Shown here: positions 1 to 11,729 of the stretch, in pieces
Layout of the letters: every line of letters begins with the position of its first letter
Numbering within the stretch: the stretch's first letter is position 1
Made by a program: the position numbers and the translations under genes
Notes under the pieces: model-generated
The model's database searches: none
What the model was told of the DNA's origin: nothing
What the model saw: the letters and a program-made list of their open reading frames with translations, nothing else
Assembly: GCA_014706295.1 (NCBI GenBank)
Contig: JACSVZ010000007.1
Location: 45,026,975-45,090,974 of the forward strand
DNA length: 64,000 nucleotides
Origin: Lycocorax pyrrhopterus obiensis
Taxonomy: Eukaryota; Chordata; Aves; Passeriformes; Paradisaeidae
Direction of reading: 5' to 3'

Positions 1-2143
1 TCAACTTTCCTTTAGATTGAAATAAAATTCACAAATGCTAAGACCAATATTCTGTAATGCTAACACGGAGTCCTTCCATTCCCTCTTCTAAGTCAAATTC
101 AAGACTCTGATGGATGGATACCTTCTACATTAAGAAACTTTTAAACATTTCGAAAGAGGATAAACTTCTCGCGTATTTATAGCCAGTGATGCACAGTTAC
201 ATCTTTTCATGCTAAAATCTATCTACAAAGACCTTAGAGATAGCCATGGTCAAGTTTTCACTAGTTCCTGACATCGTCTATCGTGTCAGTCTTGGATAGC
301 TTGACTATTGGTTGTGACATGCTAGGGAGGTGTTGAAGCAGCAACACAACCAAGATTTGGCCGCAGCACAATGTCTTGAGTCTTCAAAAGGATCAGGGTA
401 TTTTTTTTTCTGAGTACCAGCTTTTCTTGTTTAAGTTGCTTATTGACAAAATACTAACTGATCTTGCTATATTCCTTATCTGGTCAAGGATCAATAAATA
501 CCACACATCTTACAAGAAAGAATGATGAGCTTTCAGACAGGAAATTAAAATAAGAAATGTAAAGTTTATTTTATCCAAAACTGAGTTTGAATTTTACCTC
601 ATAACAGTATGTCCAGTATAGACCATTGAGAATGAGCAAAGGATCCTTATAATCATTGAGAAGAAGCTTGCCTTTAAAAATATTGGACAAAGAAACTGAG
701 ACAAATATAGTCTGCCAGTTTTGATCTATTTTGCAGACTCTGAGCAACTTAGCACTATCATCTATAAAATGTTGTTCAGTCTTCTGATTTCTTTTTAAAG
801 GGTGACTGGAATCAGCTTAGCTTGTGTAGAAACCTTGGCCAAAGGGAGAATTTTAGTATTAGTAGTATTTTTAGGCATGAAACTGGTGTTCTACAACCAT
901 GATGCTTCGTTCTTTCTGCTTTCTTATTAGATTCATTGTCACTTGATTATTTCAGGAGCAGAATATATCTGATACTAACTACGAGATATAATAATGTTTA
1001 ATTATAAAAGATAATTAATTTTCTGCTAATTTGAAGATTGCAAAATATATAACTTAGTTGCCTGTTTTAATTACATAGTTAAAACCAGAAAAGAAATGTT
1101 TGCCCTTTCTTCAAAATACATGGCTATTATTTGAGCATGGAAGACTTTCATTACCACAATAAGAGGCCTGTGACAGGTTGTGTGATGCTTTATCTTGTAC
1201 TAAAGTCACATCAGATGAGGGGAAACTCACTGTTCAAAGGAATTTTTATTCAAATTACTGTTGGATTTCATTGCTTTAAAACTTTCATGCAGGTTTTCTT
1301 CCAATTTTTCCTTCAATTAAGCATTACAACACAGTGAGAAATGTTACTGTCAATGTTTTACTTTTTCATGATAGATTTTGTATTGAATGGGTCCAAACTG
1401 AACAACCTGTGCCCCTGTTCATCTCTCTTGGATCACCTTTTCAGACTAAACCACTTGAATCTCACTAATCCCAGCTCAGCTATATGATTCCAAATAATTC
1501 CCATTCAAATTGACAGTCTTTCCAAGAAAGAAAAATTGAAAACAATTGGCTCAGGAAGTGTACAAAGCATATGTTTACAGTATTTTTGCCCATTTACTCA
1601 AATTGAGGGAGCCAAGTGGTACAGAATGTTGAAATTGAACAAAAATTGCTTTAGCTATGCATGGTTAGAAGATGAGTAGCCAGTTCATCAACTCACTGGA
1701 GCACGCAAAATTCATTTCAATTATACCTTTAATGCCAGGAGAAGTCTGTGTCACTTTTCTTTTGCTTCATTTGCTGCTGCAATGATTTTGTTAATCTGTC
1801 CTATGTAAAGGAAGCTTATTGTAATAATTTGTGCAGGCTCCTGAATAGGGGTTTTAAAGGTAAAGACAATTTTGACTTGATGATGGAGATGACAATGACT
1901 TTTATAACAAATCTAAATTCTGTTAAAAGTTGCTAGATCTAGTGGACCTCAGGGCCCAAGAAATTTTTCCTCCTCAGCCTGCTCTCACTGGTTCTGGTGC
2001 CCTCTTAGAGCCAGTGATGCCTCCTCAGCCCAACAGATGGAAAGCTCCTCCACTTCTGTGCCCTCAGGGGCACCCGGTAGCAATGTTGGGAAGCTACTCC
2101 ATACATGCACAGTGACATAAATACTGGTGCACATGCACATGTG
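1..2143. other. Unique AT-rich non-coding stretch
   Basis: No gene, RNA or repeat family is recognised here. Open frames are short (68 codons or fewer), end at random stops and resemble no protein family I know. Stops are dense in all frames, as expected for intergenic or intronic vertebrate DNA of this base composition. The last ~200 bases (1930-2140) are richer in GC and may belong to the LTR-like sequence that follows, but I cannot show it. Confidence 0.6.

Positions 2144-2169
<26 letters not shown>
2144..2169. repeat. (CA)13 microsatellite
   Basis: Thirteen uninterrupted CA units, preceded by alternating purine-pyrimidine sequence (2130-2143). A run of this length is normally length-polymorphic in vertebrates. 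It has no coding meaning. Confidence 0.95.
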
Positions 2170-2175
<6 letters not shown>

Positions 2176-2260
2176 TTATAAACAGCCGCACGGATCCACT
2201 CAGATGGAGATCAATGCCTGGTCCATGATGCCATGATGATTTTTTGCCTTTTCTTTTAAA

Positions 2261-2300
2261 CCCTTTTTATACCTTTTTATACATTTTTACACCTTTTTAC
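2261..2300. repeat. 10-bp tandem repeat, four units
   Basis: Four head-to-tail 10-base units in exact register. Units 1 and 2 differ only at the first base (CCCTTTTTAT, then ACCTTTTTAT). Units 3 and 4 are ACATTTTTAC and ACCTTTTTAC. The period is constant and substitutions are few, so this is a short minisatellite rather than generic T-rich sequence. Confidence 0.85.
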
Positions 2301-2348
2301 AACTTCTGTATTGTTTAGTGCTTTTTGCCTACATTTTTGGGCTTGTTT

Positions 2349-2709
2349 GTTAAGCTAGAAGACTAAACCTTTTGGAGGCTTTGTAGCTAGGGATCAATAT
2401 GCCCCAGACCCCAAGGTCCTCTCCAGAACACATTTTGTAAACTAAGATAGAACCATCCAGGGGAAGGTCCCTTGGGGAGGGGGGCTCACTCGAGCCTCTC
2501 ATTCGGGAATTTTTGATAGGTATGCTAATTAGTAAGACCTATAATGTTATACCAGATTTTTTGTGGGTGTGCATTGCTGTGTGCATTGAGGTGCATTTGA
2601 CCTGGACGTAGTGCACCTAAAGATCCTTAAAATAAATACCAAGGTAAAATCCTTTTTCCCCCTTCTAACCGTGTTTGATTCTTGATTTTAAGACCAGGAA
2701 AAGGCATCA
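2349..2709 (+). mobile_element. Probable LTR remnant (endogenous retrovirus), plus orientation
   Basis: The right half reads like the R/U5 end of a retroviral LTR: AATAAA at 2631-2636, a pyrimidine-rich stretch, then a segment ending in GGCATCA near 2709. A candidate TATA-like segment lies near 2540. The left edge is a guess, placed at TGTTAAGC, the first plausible TG start. I found no clean target-site duplication and no internal retroviral region on either side, so this would be a degraded solo LTR. It could instead be unrelated unique sequence with a chance polyadenylation hexamer. Confidence 0.4.
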
Positions 2710-5700
2710 TCCACATGAGCACAAACAGAACTGACATAAACATGCACAACACAGACTTCCCAGTCCAGCTCTTTATCTCCTGCTGGTCAGAATTATGAAT
2801 AAATGGAGTAAGTGGAATATGCATAAAGAGCACATCTTTTGCTGGATCCCTAGCACTTGGTTTCCTCCACCTGCTGCTCCACAGACCTTCATGCCCTTTA
2901 TAATAATTGTCCCACTTCAACAGCTGGCATGCAGACCACTTTTTGCACAAGGAGTATTGAGACAGATTCATATTCACCAAGATTTACTACAAGGATCCAT
3001 ATAGCTGCTGGCATACAACAACTCTAATAGTGAAATTTATATTTGTGGAAGAACAAAATAAAGATGATTATAACAGAGACAAAGACAGAAGAGAAGAGAG
3101 AAAGGGAAAATTCTCCAAGTAGCTAGATGGGAGTCCCAGACGTGTCTTCCTCTGGAAGAGGTTATTTACTGTGTATCAGCTGGTGGTGGCAGTGAAGATG
3201 ATGGTCATCACTTTCCATGATTTTCCAGTAGTACTATGCAGTTTTCCTTGGAACCTGGAAAAATTCCCTACTGGTGGATCCGCTTCTGGAACTGGTTGAA
3301 ACGTGTTAATTGGTTTTGCACATTGATTGGAAGTTAAGAGTCTGTATACAGGTATTGTTGCATTCTATTTATCGACCATTTAAATTACTACAATCTACTT
3401 TGTTGTGCACAGGCCTGATTCTCTCCACTGTAAAGCTAAATTTGCCAAGATAAGATATAAAGAAAAGATGGAAAGAGATGTGATTCTAGTGCCAATGCTA
3501 TCACTGAACTGTTGAGAACCTATCACAGCCAGAGTTTCAGGGTTTTGCAGGTGCAAGATCCCAAACTGGCCTGAAATTCTTTAGTAGATCATTAAACACA
3601 CACTTAAGTGGAGCAAAGAGAACACTTATGTGGAAAATCATCAGTAACAGAGTTTAAAAAGAAAGAACAAATTGAGGTGATCAGGACCAGGGGTCAGTCA
3701 GACAAGCATACTGACCAGCAACCTGCTTGCACATCACTGTTTTTTATTGCCTTTTACCTCTTTTCTCTGACACATGTTCCTCACTTTTGCATCTTGGTCA
3801 CCCCCCTCCACTCTGCCATTAGCCCTTCCCTAAATATCCTGTAAATTTTATACAATCCTAAAATTCTCTTCTTCCTGGATCTCATAATAAATCTTATTCA
3901 CATTTAGGCAATAATTTCACTTTGGTTTGTGTGGCCTTCTGACTCCATTTTATCTAATTGATGCATCTTGGTAGATTTTATACTAGGGACAATTGGTCTC
4001 CTTTGATACTCTCTGAGTAGCTGGTTTGGCTTGCTCTGTTTCACTGTTTCCTGCACCAATTAATGGGGTTTTTTTCTGATTCTCACCAGGCTCTGTGGGT
4101 TTAATGTTGTTGCCTTTCAATTAGATAACCTATCTATGTCTAAGAAAGATTTGATCAAAAGTTAGTAACATAAGTCCATACTTGAGACAACATATTGTGT
4201 GGAAAGTCTATAATCTGTGGAATAAAAACCCAAAACAACAACTCCCTCCCACAAAACAATACATCAAAAACAAAACAAACAAATAAATGACAAAACCAAA
4301 AGCAAGCAAAAAAAGAAAGATATATTTGTAGAACACAGCGTTTGTAGAAGTGCTAGCGCTTATTTATTCTCTATATTCAGAAGCAGCCTTGCTGCATAAA
4401 CTTCCTGACCACACAAATTAGTGTTCTACTAGATGTGTGACAATCCAGCTCGGTAAAACTATTGTTGGAAACTTGAGAAGTAAGGCAGAGTTGAAAGGGC
4501 CCTGGCTCTTTGTTTCCTAGACTAGATGCTTCTTTGTATGTAATCTGTTCACTCTTTCACATGTCATACATACCATACTGGAAAGAAAGCTCCACAGAAT
4601 CCAACTTAAAAGTTCATCCTGTGCATCATTTCAGTGTCACTGCCAGTGACAGCTTGTTTAATGCACAGCTGCAGTCCCATCACTTTCCTATATTGTTTTT
4701 CCAATAACTTTGTATAAGTATCAACAGAATAGCATAAATCTCTGAAAAAATTGACAGGTATACGTACATGCAGAACTAAAATGTAGAAAAGCTTGTGTGG
4801 GCTTCAACAAGCACTAAACTTGATAACTGCTATGGTAAATAAAAATTCAAAGCATTAGAAGTGACAATATTATCTTAAAGTAATAAGATTTTAAGGCAGA
4901 ATTTGATTTTACTTTTCTTTTCCCATAAATTAAGAATAAAATTTTCAGCTATTTTTTCCCCCTGAAAACATTTTTCTTTTGACAATAAATGAATGAGGAA
5001 AAAAAATTAAATATGAGGTTTTCACATAATGATCTGAGACTTCAGTTGCAGTGTTAGAACAGATATGAATATATTTCCAATTGGCTCATGCTAATTGGAA
5101 ATGTAATGGAGAAATAGCTTAAATGTTTAATGTCTTTCCTTTATCAAACAGTTGGATTCATGGACATTATTGAAATAGATAGGAAACACATAAAAACCAC
5201 TGTTTTGGTATTTGTAAATTAGGCCTTCACAAATCAACAGGGTGGGTCCAGCTGATACCTAAAATGTTGTAATTCTCATTTCAGGCTTACTCATTGGACA
5301 GGTTAGATGACCATTATATTTTATCATTTGATAGTCTGGGACTGCTGATTTTTAACACTTTGGGTTTTTATCAGGTTAGTCACAAATTATACCTTCTCCT
5401 GACCTAATTAATACATTGATATTCATATATTTCCATACCAAAACCAAATGAACTTGGAAATGTGCCTCATGTCCCAGAGGACAAGAAAAGTACTTCAAAG
5501 ACTTGGAGTGGATTTGTATAAATGAGATATTGGCAAATGTTCATTTATTTAGAAGATTTGTTTCCTCAGTTATTCTGTTAGTTTGGATTCAGCTTTAACC
5601 TCCTTGGAGTCTTCTTTAAGGAAATCTGGTTGGTGACGTAAAACACACAGAGAGCAGTGACATCTCAGGCTGAAGGGAGCAAGGCTGCTCCCACAGGACT

Positions 5701-6191
5701 TGACACTGCACTTGGCACAGAAACAGTGGGAATTACAGAAGTCAGAGTACTTCAGTGCTTTTCCCCATGGTTAACTATACTTGCTCTGTGAATCTTTAGG
5801 GAAGTGCCTGATAGTCTTAAAGCACACATTAGTGGCTCTTAAATGTCCCAGAAAATGTTACCTTTTGAATCCCAGCAGACCATCTCTGCTGCCGAACTCT
5901 GTTGAATCTTAAGTTTTTCCAAGACTGCACACATGAATGTTCAAAAGAGGAGAGAAGGAGGGAGGGAGGAGAGGTGTCAAATATCTTTGTGAATCTGTGA
6001 AGTACTAGCTCTAGGGATTTGTTTTGTTTTTCTGTTTCAGACACTCAGTCATATGAAGCTCTTCTGCTTTGTTAAAACCGCCATGCCGTTGCATTGAGAT
6101 AACATTTGGGGGAACCCAAAATGTTGTCTCAAGAATGATGTCCCACATAGAGTAAAATTGAAAACCTTCTTTACATGACCCCCTGTATCGG
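2710..6191. other. Unique non-coding stretch
   Basis: No recognisable gene or repeat family. It contains an A-rich low-complexity block (4215-4325) and a purine-rich G/A tract around 5945-5973. A minus-strand open frame of 117 codons at 2627-2980 has no recognisable domain and overlaps the LTR-like segment, so I treat it as chance. Confidence 0.6.
4215..4325. repeat. A-rich low-complexity block
   Basis: About 110 bases dominated by A with scattered C, in CAAAA-like and AAAC-like units without a fixed period. It is low-complexity sequence, not a poly(A) tail of a recognisable retrocopy. Confidence 0.8.
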
Positions 6192-6728
6192 GCATTGCTG
6201 AGTCAGCACCTCGAGTACCATGTCCAGGTCTGAGCCCCTCACTGCAAGAAATACATTGAGGTGCTGGAGCACGTCCAGAGAAGCGCAATGAAGATTTGAG
6301 GGGTCTGAAGTGCAAGTCCTGTGAGGAGTGGCTAAGGGAGCTGGGGTTGTTTAGCCTGGAGGAAAGGAGGCTCAGGAGGTGCCTTAGCTCTCTCTACAAT
6401 TACCTGAAAGGAGGCTGCAGCCAAGTGAGGGTCAGTCTCTTCTCCCAGGCAACTAGCAACAGGGCAAGAGGAAATGGCCTCAAGCTGCACCATGGGAGGT
6501 TCAGGCTGGATATCAGGATGAATTTCTTCACGAACAGGAGGTTGAATATTGGAACAGGGTGTCCAGGGAAGTATTTGAGTCACCATCTCTGAAAGTGTTC
6601 AAGAAATGACTGGATGTGTCATTTAGTGGTCTGTCAAAGGTGTTGCTCAGTCAAAGGTGTTCAATCACAAAATTGGACTCAATGATCTTGGAGGTCTTTT
6701 CCAACTTTAATGATTCTATGATTCTATA
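6192..6728 (+). mobile_element. CR1 LINE, 5'-truncated, plus strand
   Basis: This is the 3' end of a chicken-repeat-1 non-LTR retrotransposon, covering the end of the reverse-transcriptase ORF2 and the 3' UTR. The frame at 6296-6592 reads [18 protein letters not shown] and then YLKGG, GNGLKL and GRFRLDIR, blocks shared by CR1 ORF2 C-termini. The element finishes with GATCTTGGAGGTCTTTTCC and the short terminal repeat ATTCTATG. The coding part is broken by substitutions. The tail type (AGGTCTTTTCCAAC) differs from that of the copies at 10281 and 57096, so it belongs to another CR1 subfamily. The 5' truncation is normal for target-primed insertion. Confidence 0.95.
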
Positions 6729-9700
6729 CTTGTGGAAGTGTCAGAGTGAAAAACTACAGAACTGATCACTGGCAAGATAACTGCAAATAACTATAGAAAT
6801 TATGCTTTAAAGGATCATATTTATGTTTTGATATTAAATGTTTAGCAGCAGCACATTCGTATTTTTCACTTGTACCTTACAGTGTTAAGTTTACCAGATG
6901 TCTCAGATTATACCAAATTTCAGATTTTACTGCAGAGCAAATAATAATGATAATGGGTGGCAGTGACAGCAGTGACCAAAATCTATAACTTCAATTTCTT
7001 GTCTGTAGGAAAAACTACTAGTTCGAAATTCCTTTCATAAAAAATGAGAGAAAAATATTAGAATTTTAGGTCTGAAAGCAAATTTTTGAGTTTCAAAATG
7101 TTTTGAAAAAACACCATGGTCAAGATCAAAATGAATTAACATTATAAGAGCTGAAACCACAACACTAGGAAACTTGTCTACCAAAAAAATGTTTTGGCAA
7201 TCCACTTATTTCCATTAAATATTTCAGATTTGCTAAAGTGATTATTTCAGAAAATCATAGTTTTATCACTCCAATTTTTTTACTCCAACATCAGTCTTAG
7301 CTTGTCTTCAGGACCAAATCCTTTTCATGATTTCCATGCCACTGCACTAATTTTTGCTTTGAAAACCTTGGATGGGGTGTGTTATTGAAGTAATGGGATT
7401 TTTAACATTAGTGGTGCATAAAATATGAATGCGTGCAGAGCCCCTGCTGGAGTGGCTGTTTATGTAAAAAAGCTCAAACATGACTTAGTGAGCAAAGAAG
7501 GAATGTTACGTTATATTTAACGAGGCATTCACCCTGTTGTACCTACTACCAAAGGCAGAGTACATAAAAATAAAGACGACACAGTAACTCAATTGCGATG
7601 GGACTGGCAGGCCTTTAGCACATACTTCAGTGCACTTACTTTTGTATGTGTCCTAGCTTTCTGTATATTGTACTGTGAAACCTCGTATGAATCTGCACAA
7701 ATCAGAATTGTTTTGAGTTCACTGCAGATTGTTGCATGGGGAAAGTTTTATTTTGTGCAGTTTTATAGAGCTGCTATTTTCGTTCTCTAAATATTGGTAG
7801 CTTTCATGGCCTAAAACCACTGAGATTGGATGTATACCATATTTGCACGTGAAAGAAAAACATGAAATCTATGTCATAGGCTTCCTTTATACAGCATATG
7901 TGGAAACATGCACAAACAACCCACGAGTGCAAATAAATCCTACTCTGACTGGTCATCAAAGTATGGGTTTTTTTGCAGACCATAACTACAACGTTGGAAT
8001 TGTGCTGATTAATAATCTCTCTAGAATCTATTCAAAAACTACAACAAATAAGAGTTTGACAACACAGGCCAAGTTGAGTTTCCACTTGGGAAAGTGTCCT
8101 AAAGGACTGGATATGCTGAATATATTAAGAAATTATTTAAAAAAATTAATAAGTAATTATTAAAATTCATTTGAAATTCTCACAGTACTGTGAGCTGTGC
8201 ATGTTTTGGTACTTCTTATTCATGATGGAAAATATTTTTATTCCAGGTTTTCTGTTCTGAACACAATTACATAAAACTAATATCATGTACAGTTACTTTA
8301 AAATCCAGAGGTCTTTGGATCTGGCCTGCTTGTTTTAGGTGACATTTTACTAAAATTTTTCTCTTTTTTTTGGTCCCCTAAATCTTGGAGGGTCATGTTT
8401 TTATTCTGATTCTCGTGATTTTCTGTTGAAAATGTACTAGGTAATTCAGGCTCCATTAAACCTCTCCACCAACAGACTGAGGGAAAAAAGAATTGTTATA
8501 AAGTGTTTTCTGTTTTATTCATCTGGTTGTTGAACAATAATTTAGTGCCCAGCTGTATCCAGTAAAGAAATCAAAGGAATTAAAAAAGGATAATATATAG
8601 CATCTACATTTTTAAAGAGTGTTAAATTACTTTTAAACATGTAATATTAATAAACTGGCACATACTCAAATTGGTATAGTCCACAGACGTGGAGAACAAC
8701 ATTGCACACAGCTGTGGTGATTTGTGTACTGACATTCACCATCTGTAGAACCGTCCTTCACATTTAAAATCATTTTATGGCGACGCAAATAAAATTTACT
8801 TTTATGTTTGTATTATGCTGTACTGATAAATATTGTGTTTTTTCTTCTTGTATTTAAATGGAAAAAAGAAAAAAAAAAGAAAATCCAAAATGAAACTTGG
8901 CGAATTCTGAAGTCTTTTTTGTTGACAGTCTAATAATGGAGTTAACAGTAGGATAATAGTCAGATGTTGACAAGCAGAAGACTAAATGAGTTAGGCAGGA
9001 GTGAACTAACTATATTACATATTGTGGTATAAAATTAAGAACTATTGCACTCAAAATAAGTGCTGAAGGGATAGACATATTTGCACAAGAGATAGATATG
9101 CATGCACAATCTTCTGAAAAATATTATCAGATACAAATATGTTATTTTTTGGCTTTCTTAAATTTGGTTTAAGATTTTTGCATATGCAGTATACTTGGAA
9201 AAATGTTACTGAAATATAAGTAGTAGTCTCTTTTCTTCAGCTGTGACCATTTTTAAAACAGTTTTTAATCCTGATGCCTATTTGTGAGATGAAGTCTTCT
9301 GAAATTAACAGGTATTTGAAAAACTGGCTCCAAAGGCCCAGTTTGGTATGTAGTCACTTAAATCGGATCTGTTTTAAATTAGTATGATTTGCCAAGTCCA
9401 CAGCTAATATTTTAGCTCTTCTGGCAGTTGTGTGAAACTGCACATGTTTCAATGTTCAAAAACCTCCGTCAGTGTCAATGGGTCAGTTAAAGCAATGCCA
9501 GCACAGATACAGCATATCTATTGCACAAAAAGATGTTGAAACTCAACAAATTTTTTTAGGAAACTTTTATTTAAATGCTTCACTGAATTCAATGCAAGTT
9601 GCTTTATGGTGATAGATGATGACAACTTGAGCTTCTGAAAGAAAACTTTTTGCCTCACAGTTGACTTGAGGCAACTGGAAGCTACATATCTCAGTGTTTA

Positions 9701-10280
9701 TCAGAAATTGCTCTCTTTGCCTAAACTTCCCCACTGAACCATTTTCCTTTAGGAGAAGATTCTGCTTTTGAAGGAGTTACCTCGTGTTTGCATTTGAATG
9801 AACAGTGTCTGGGGAATAGCTTGTAACCTGTTGTAATGGAATGAAGCATGCTGCTAAACCTCATGATTTCTAGATTAAATATGTAATTTTATGACATTAG
9901 CGTTGTTTCCTAAATTAGCCCAACCTCTAGTCAGAGTCTAGAAGTTTCAGCGTGGAAATTTTGAAATAACCAAACCAAAATACACAGTGTATATGTAAAA
10001 AAATTCTACCACCTGCAAAGAAGTAATCTGTGTCAGACATGAAATTCAGGAACAAAATTCTATTTAATGATGAATTTACAAGGATGCTTTCAGAAAATCT
10101 AGGCTACATATGCTGTCACTATGTTATTACTATGTCCCATATAATTTCAGTTCAAGTCCTGTATTAAAAGAAAGAACTTTTCAACATTCTTAATACATTT
10201 TCTTTTGAGGTCTTAAACTCAAAGGTGATGAGTTTTAGACCTCTATGCAGTTTGTCAATATCCATCTTTTCCAACACAAA
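6729..10280. other. Unique AT-rich non-coding stretch
   Basis: No gene or repeat family recognised. Open frames of 65 codons (7593-7790) and 106 codons (7843-8163) show no conserved domain, and the second ends in a low-complexity N/K/L-rich tail typical of random AT-rich translation. An A-rich patch lies at about 8863-8885. Confidence 0.6.
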
Positions 10281-10768
10281 AAAGATGCTGACCTGTGGGA
10301 AAGACTCCAGAGGAGAGCCACTAAGTGGATCACAGGGCTGCAACACTTCTTTGAAGATGTATAGTGAGGTGTGGGACTGTTCAGCCTAGAGAAGAGACAA
10401 CTCTGGGAAGACCTTATAGCAACTTATAGGACGTAAAGGGGGCCCACAAGAAAGATGAAAGACAGGCTTTTCACAAGGGAATGTAGTGATGGACTAGAGG
10501 GAGTGACCTTAAGCTGAATATATTAGGTATTATCTAATAGATTAGGTATTGGGAAGAAATGCTTTACTATAGGGGTGATGAGGCGCAGGAAGAGGGTGCT
10601 CAGAGAGGCTGTGAACTCCCCAAGATTGGAGGTGTTCAAGGCCAGGCTGGATGGGGCTCTGTGTCACCAGGTCTAGTGAAAGGTGTTCCTGTTCTTGGCA
10701 ACGGGTTGGAACTAGATGACTTTTAAAGTCCTTTTTATAAACCAAACCATTCTACGATTCTGTGATTC
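10281..10768 (+). mobile_element. CR1 LINE 3' end, plus strand
   Basis: A diverged CR1 copy with the C-terminal ORF2 region and 3' UTR. Recognisable blocks in order are a CCAGAGGAGAG segment near the start, the CTGTTCAGCCTAGAGAAGAG block, the AAGGCCAGGCTGGATGGGGC block, GGTTGGAACTAGATGAC, and the terminal ATTCT repeats ending near 10768. A short local duplication (TTAGGTATT near 10525-10550) interrupts the 3' UTR. The coding frame is destroyed. The 3' tail is of the CTAGATGATCTTTAAGGTCC type shared with the copy at 57096. Confidence 0.9.
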
Positions 10769-10849
10769 CCATCCAGAATTTTGCTTGATAAAGAATTTCC
10801 TCAAACCCCAGAGAAAACCTCATTACTTGCAGTGGGTTGGGTGACATTA

Positions 10850-11062
10850 GACTGGTGACCAATCACTAGTGGGGTTGCATCCTCAGCCCTGTGCTCCTCA
10901 GCATCTTTAAAAATTACTTGGGCACAGGACTGGAAGGGATACTGAGCAAGTCTGCAGATGATACAAAACTTGAAGGAGCTGTTGACTCCCTCAAAGAAAG
11001 AAATGCCCTGCAGAGAGACTTGGATAAATTAGAGAGCTGGGCAATCACCAATGAACAGCAAC
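10850..11062 (+). mobile_element. CR1 LINE internal fragment (reverse-transcriptase core), plus strand
   Basis: An isolated piece of CR1 ORF2 covering the reverse-transcriptase palm. Within the open frame at 10891-11097 the residues SADDTKLEGAVDSL align with the conserved FADDTKL block, whose two aspartates bind catalytic metal. Both aspartates remain, but the aromatic residue before them is serine. The reading continues through RDLDKLESWAI and then decays. It lies downstream of a complete CR1 3' end (10281-10768) although in the element this region lies upstream, so it is a separate insertion or a rearranged one. It lacks a 3' tail. Confidence 0.85.
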
Positions 11063-11439
11063 GAAACGTTCCAGATTCTGCACACTGCTATACCTGAATA
11101 TCTCTGGAAAAATTTTGGTCATTTAGAGGAATTATTTAGAGAGAGGAGTCATCTGAATATTGTCTGTTAACAGTATGCAGGAGGCAGCTAGAGATGCTGT
11201 TCTGCATTTAACAACATCTTGTATACAGCTGTGAATAATTGTACCCATGCCAAGCAGGCTGTGGATTACCATTAGATGAGGAAAATATTAGCCAGCTTAT
11301 ATTTAGTATCATAAATCTTGAAAATAGTAACAGTAGCAATGCAAAAGGCTTTTACATGACAGACGTGATCTTTCTGTTTTACTCATCATGGTTCCAGAAA
11401 CTGGAAAAAAAAATCATGAAAAGAATAGTGCATTTTCTC

Positions 11440-11470
11440 AAAAAAAAAAAAAAAAAAAAGAAAAAAAAAA
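11440..11470. repeat. Interrupted poly(A) run
   Basis: Twenty A, one G (11460), then ten A. The preceding sequence is AT-rich but shows no retrocopy or SINE body that would make this its tail. Confidence 0.9.
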
Positions 11471-11709
11471 GAATGCTTTCCCTAATACATTAACTCCCTT
11501 CCATCCTTACACCATCTGTTTTAATTGACACAATGCAGTCAGTGAACATTTGCATGAGACTGAAACTGTCCCCTGTTGTTGAGGGTGGAATACCTATTAT
11601 TCGTGCTGAATGCAAATTTGCCATCAACTGTAAATTGAATGCCTTTGATTCACACAGAAAATATAACCATTTCCACTTTAGGTTTTCTGTCTGCCACACA
11701 TATATGTAC

Positions 11710-11729
11710 ATATATATATATATATATAT
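11710..11729. repeat. (AT)10 microsatellite
   Basis: Ten uninterrupted AT units, flanked on the left by a TATATGTAC imperfect extension. Confidence 0.9.

Noticed and set aside
2627..2980. 117-codon minus-strand open frame that might be a retroviral protein
   Set aside because: No protease, reverse transcriptase, integrase, gag or env motif is visible. It is antisense to the LTR-like remnant and to unique sequence.
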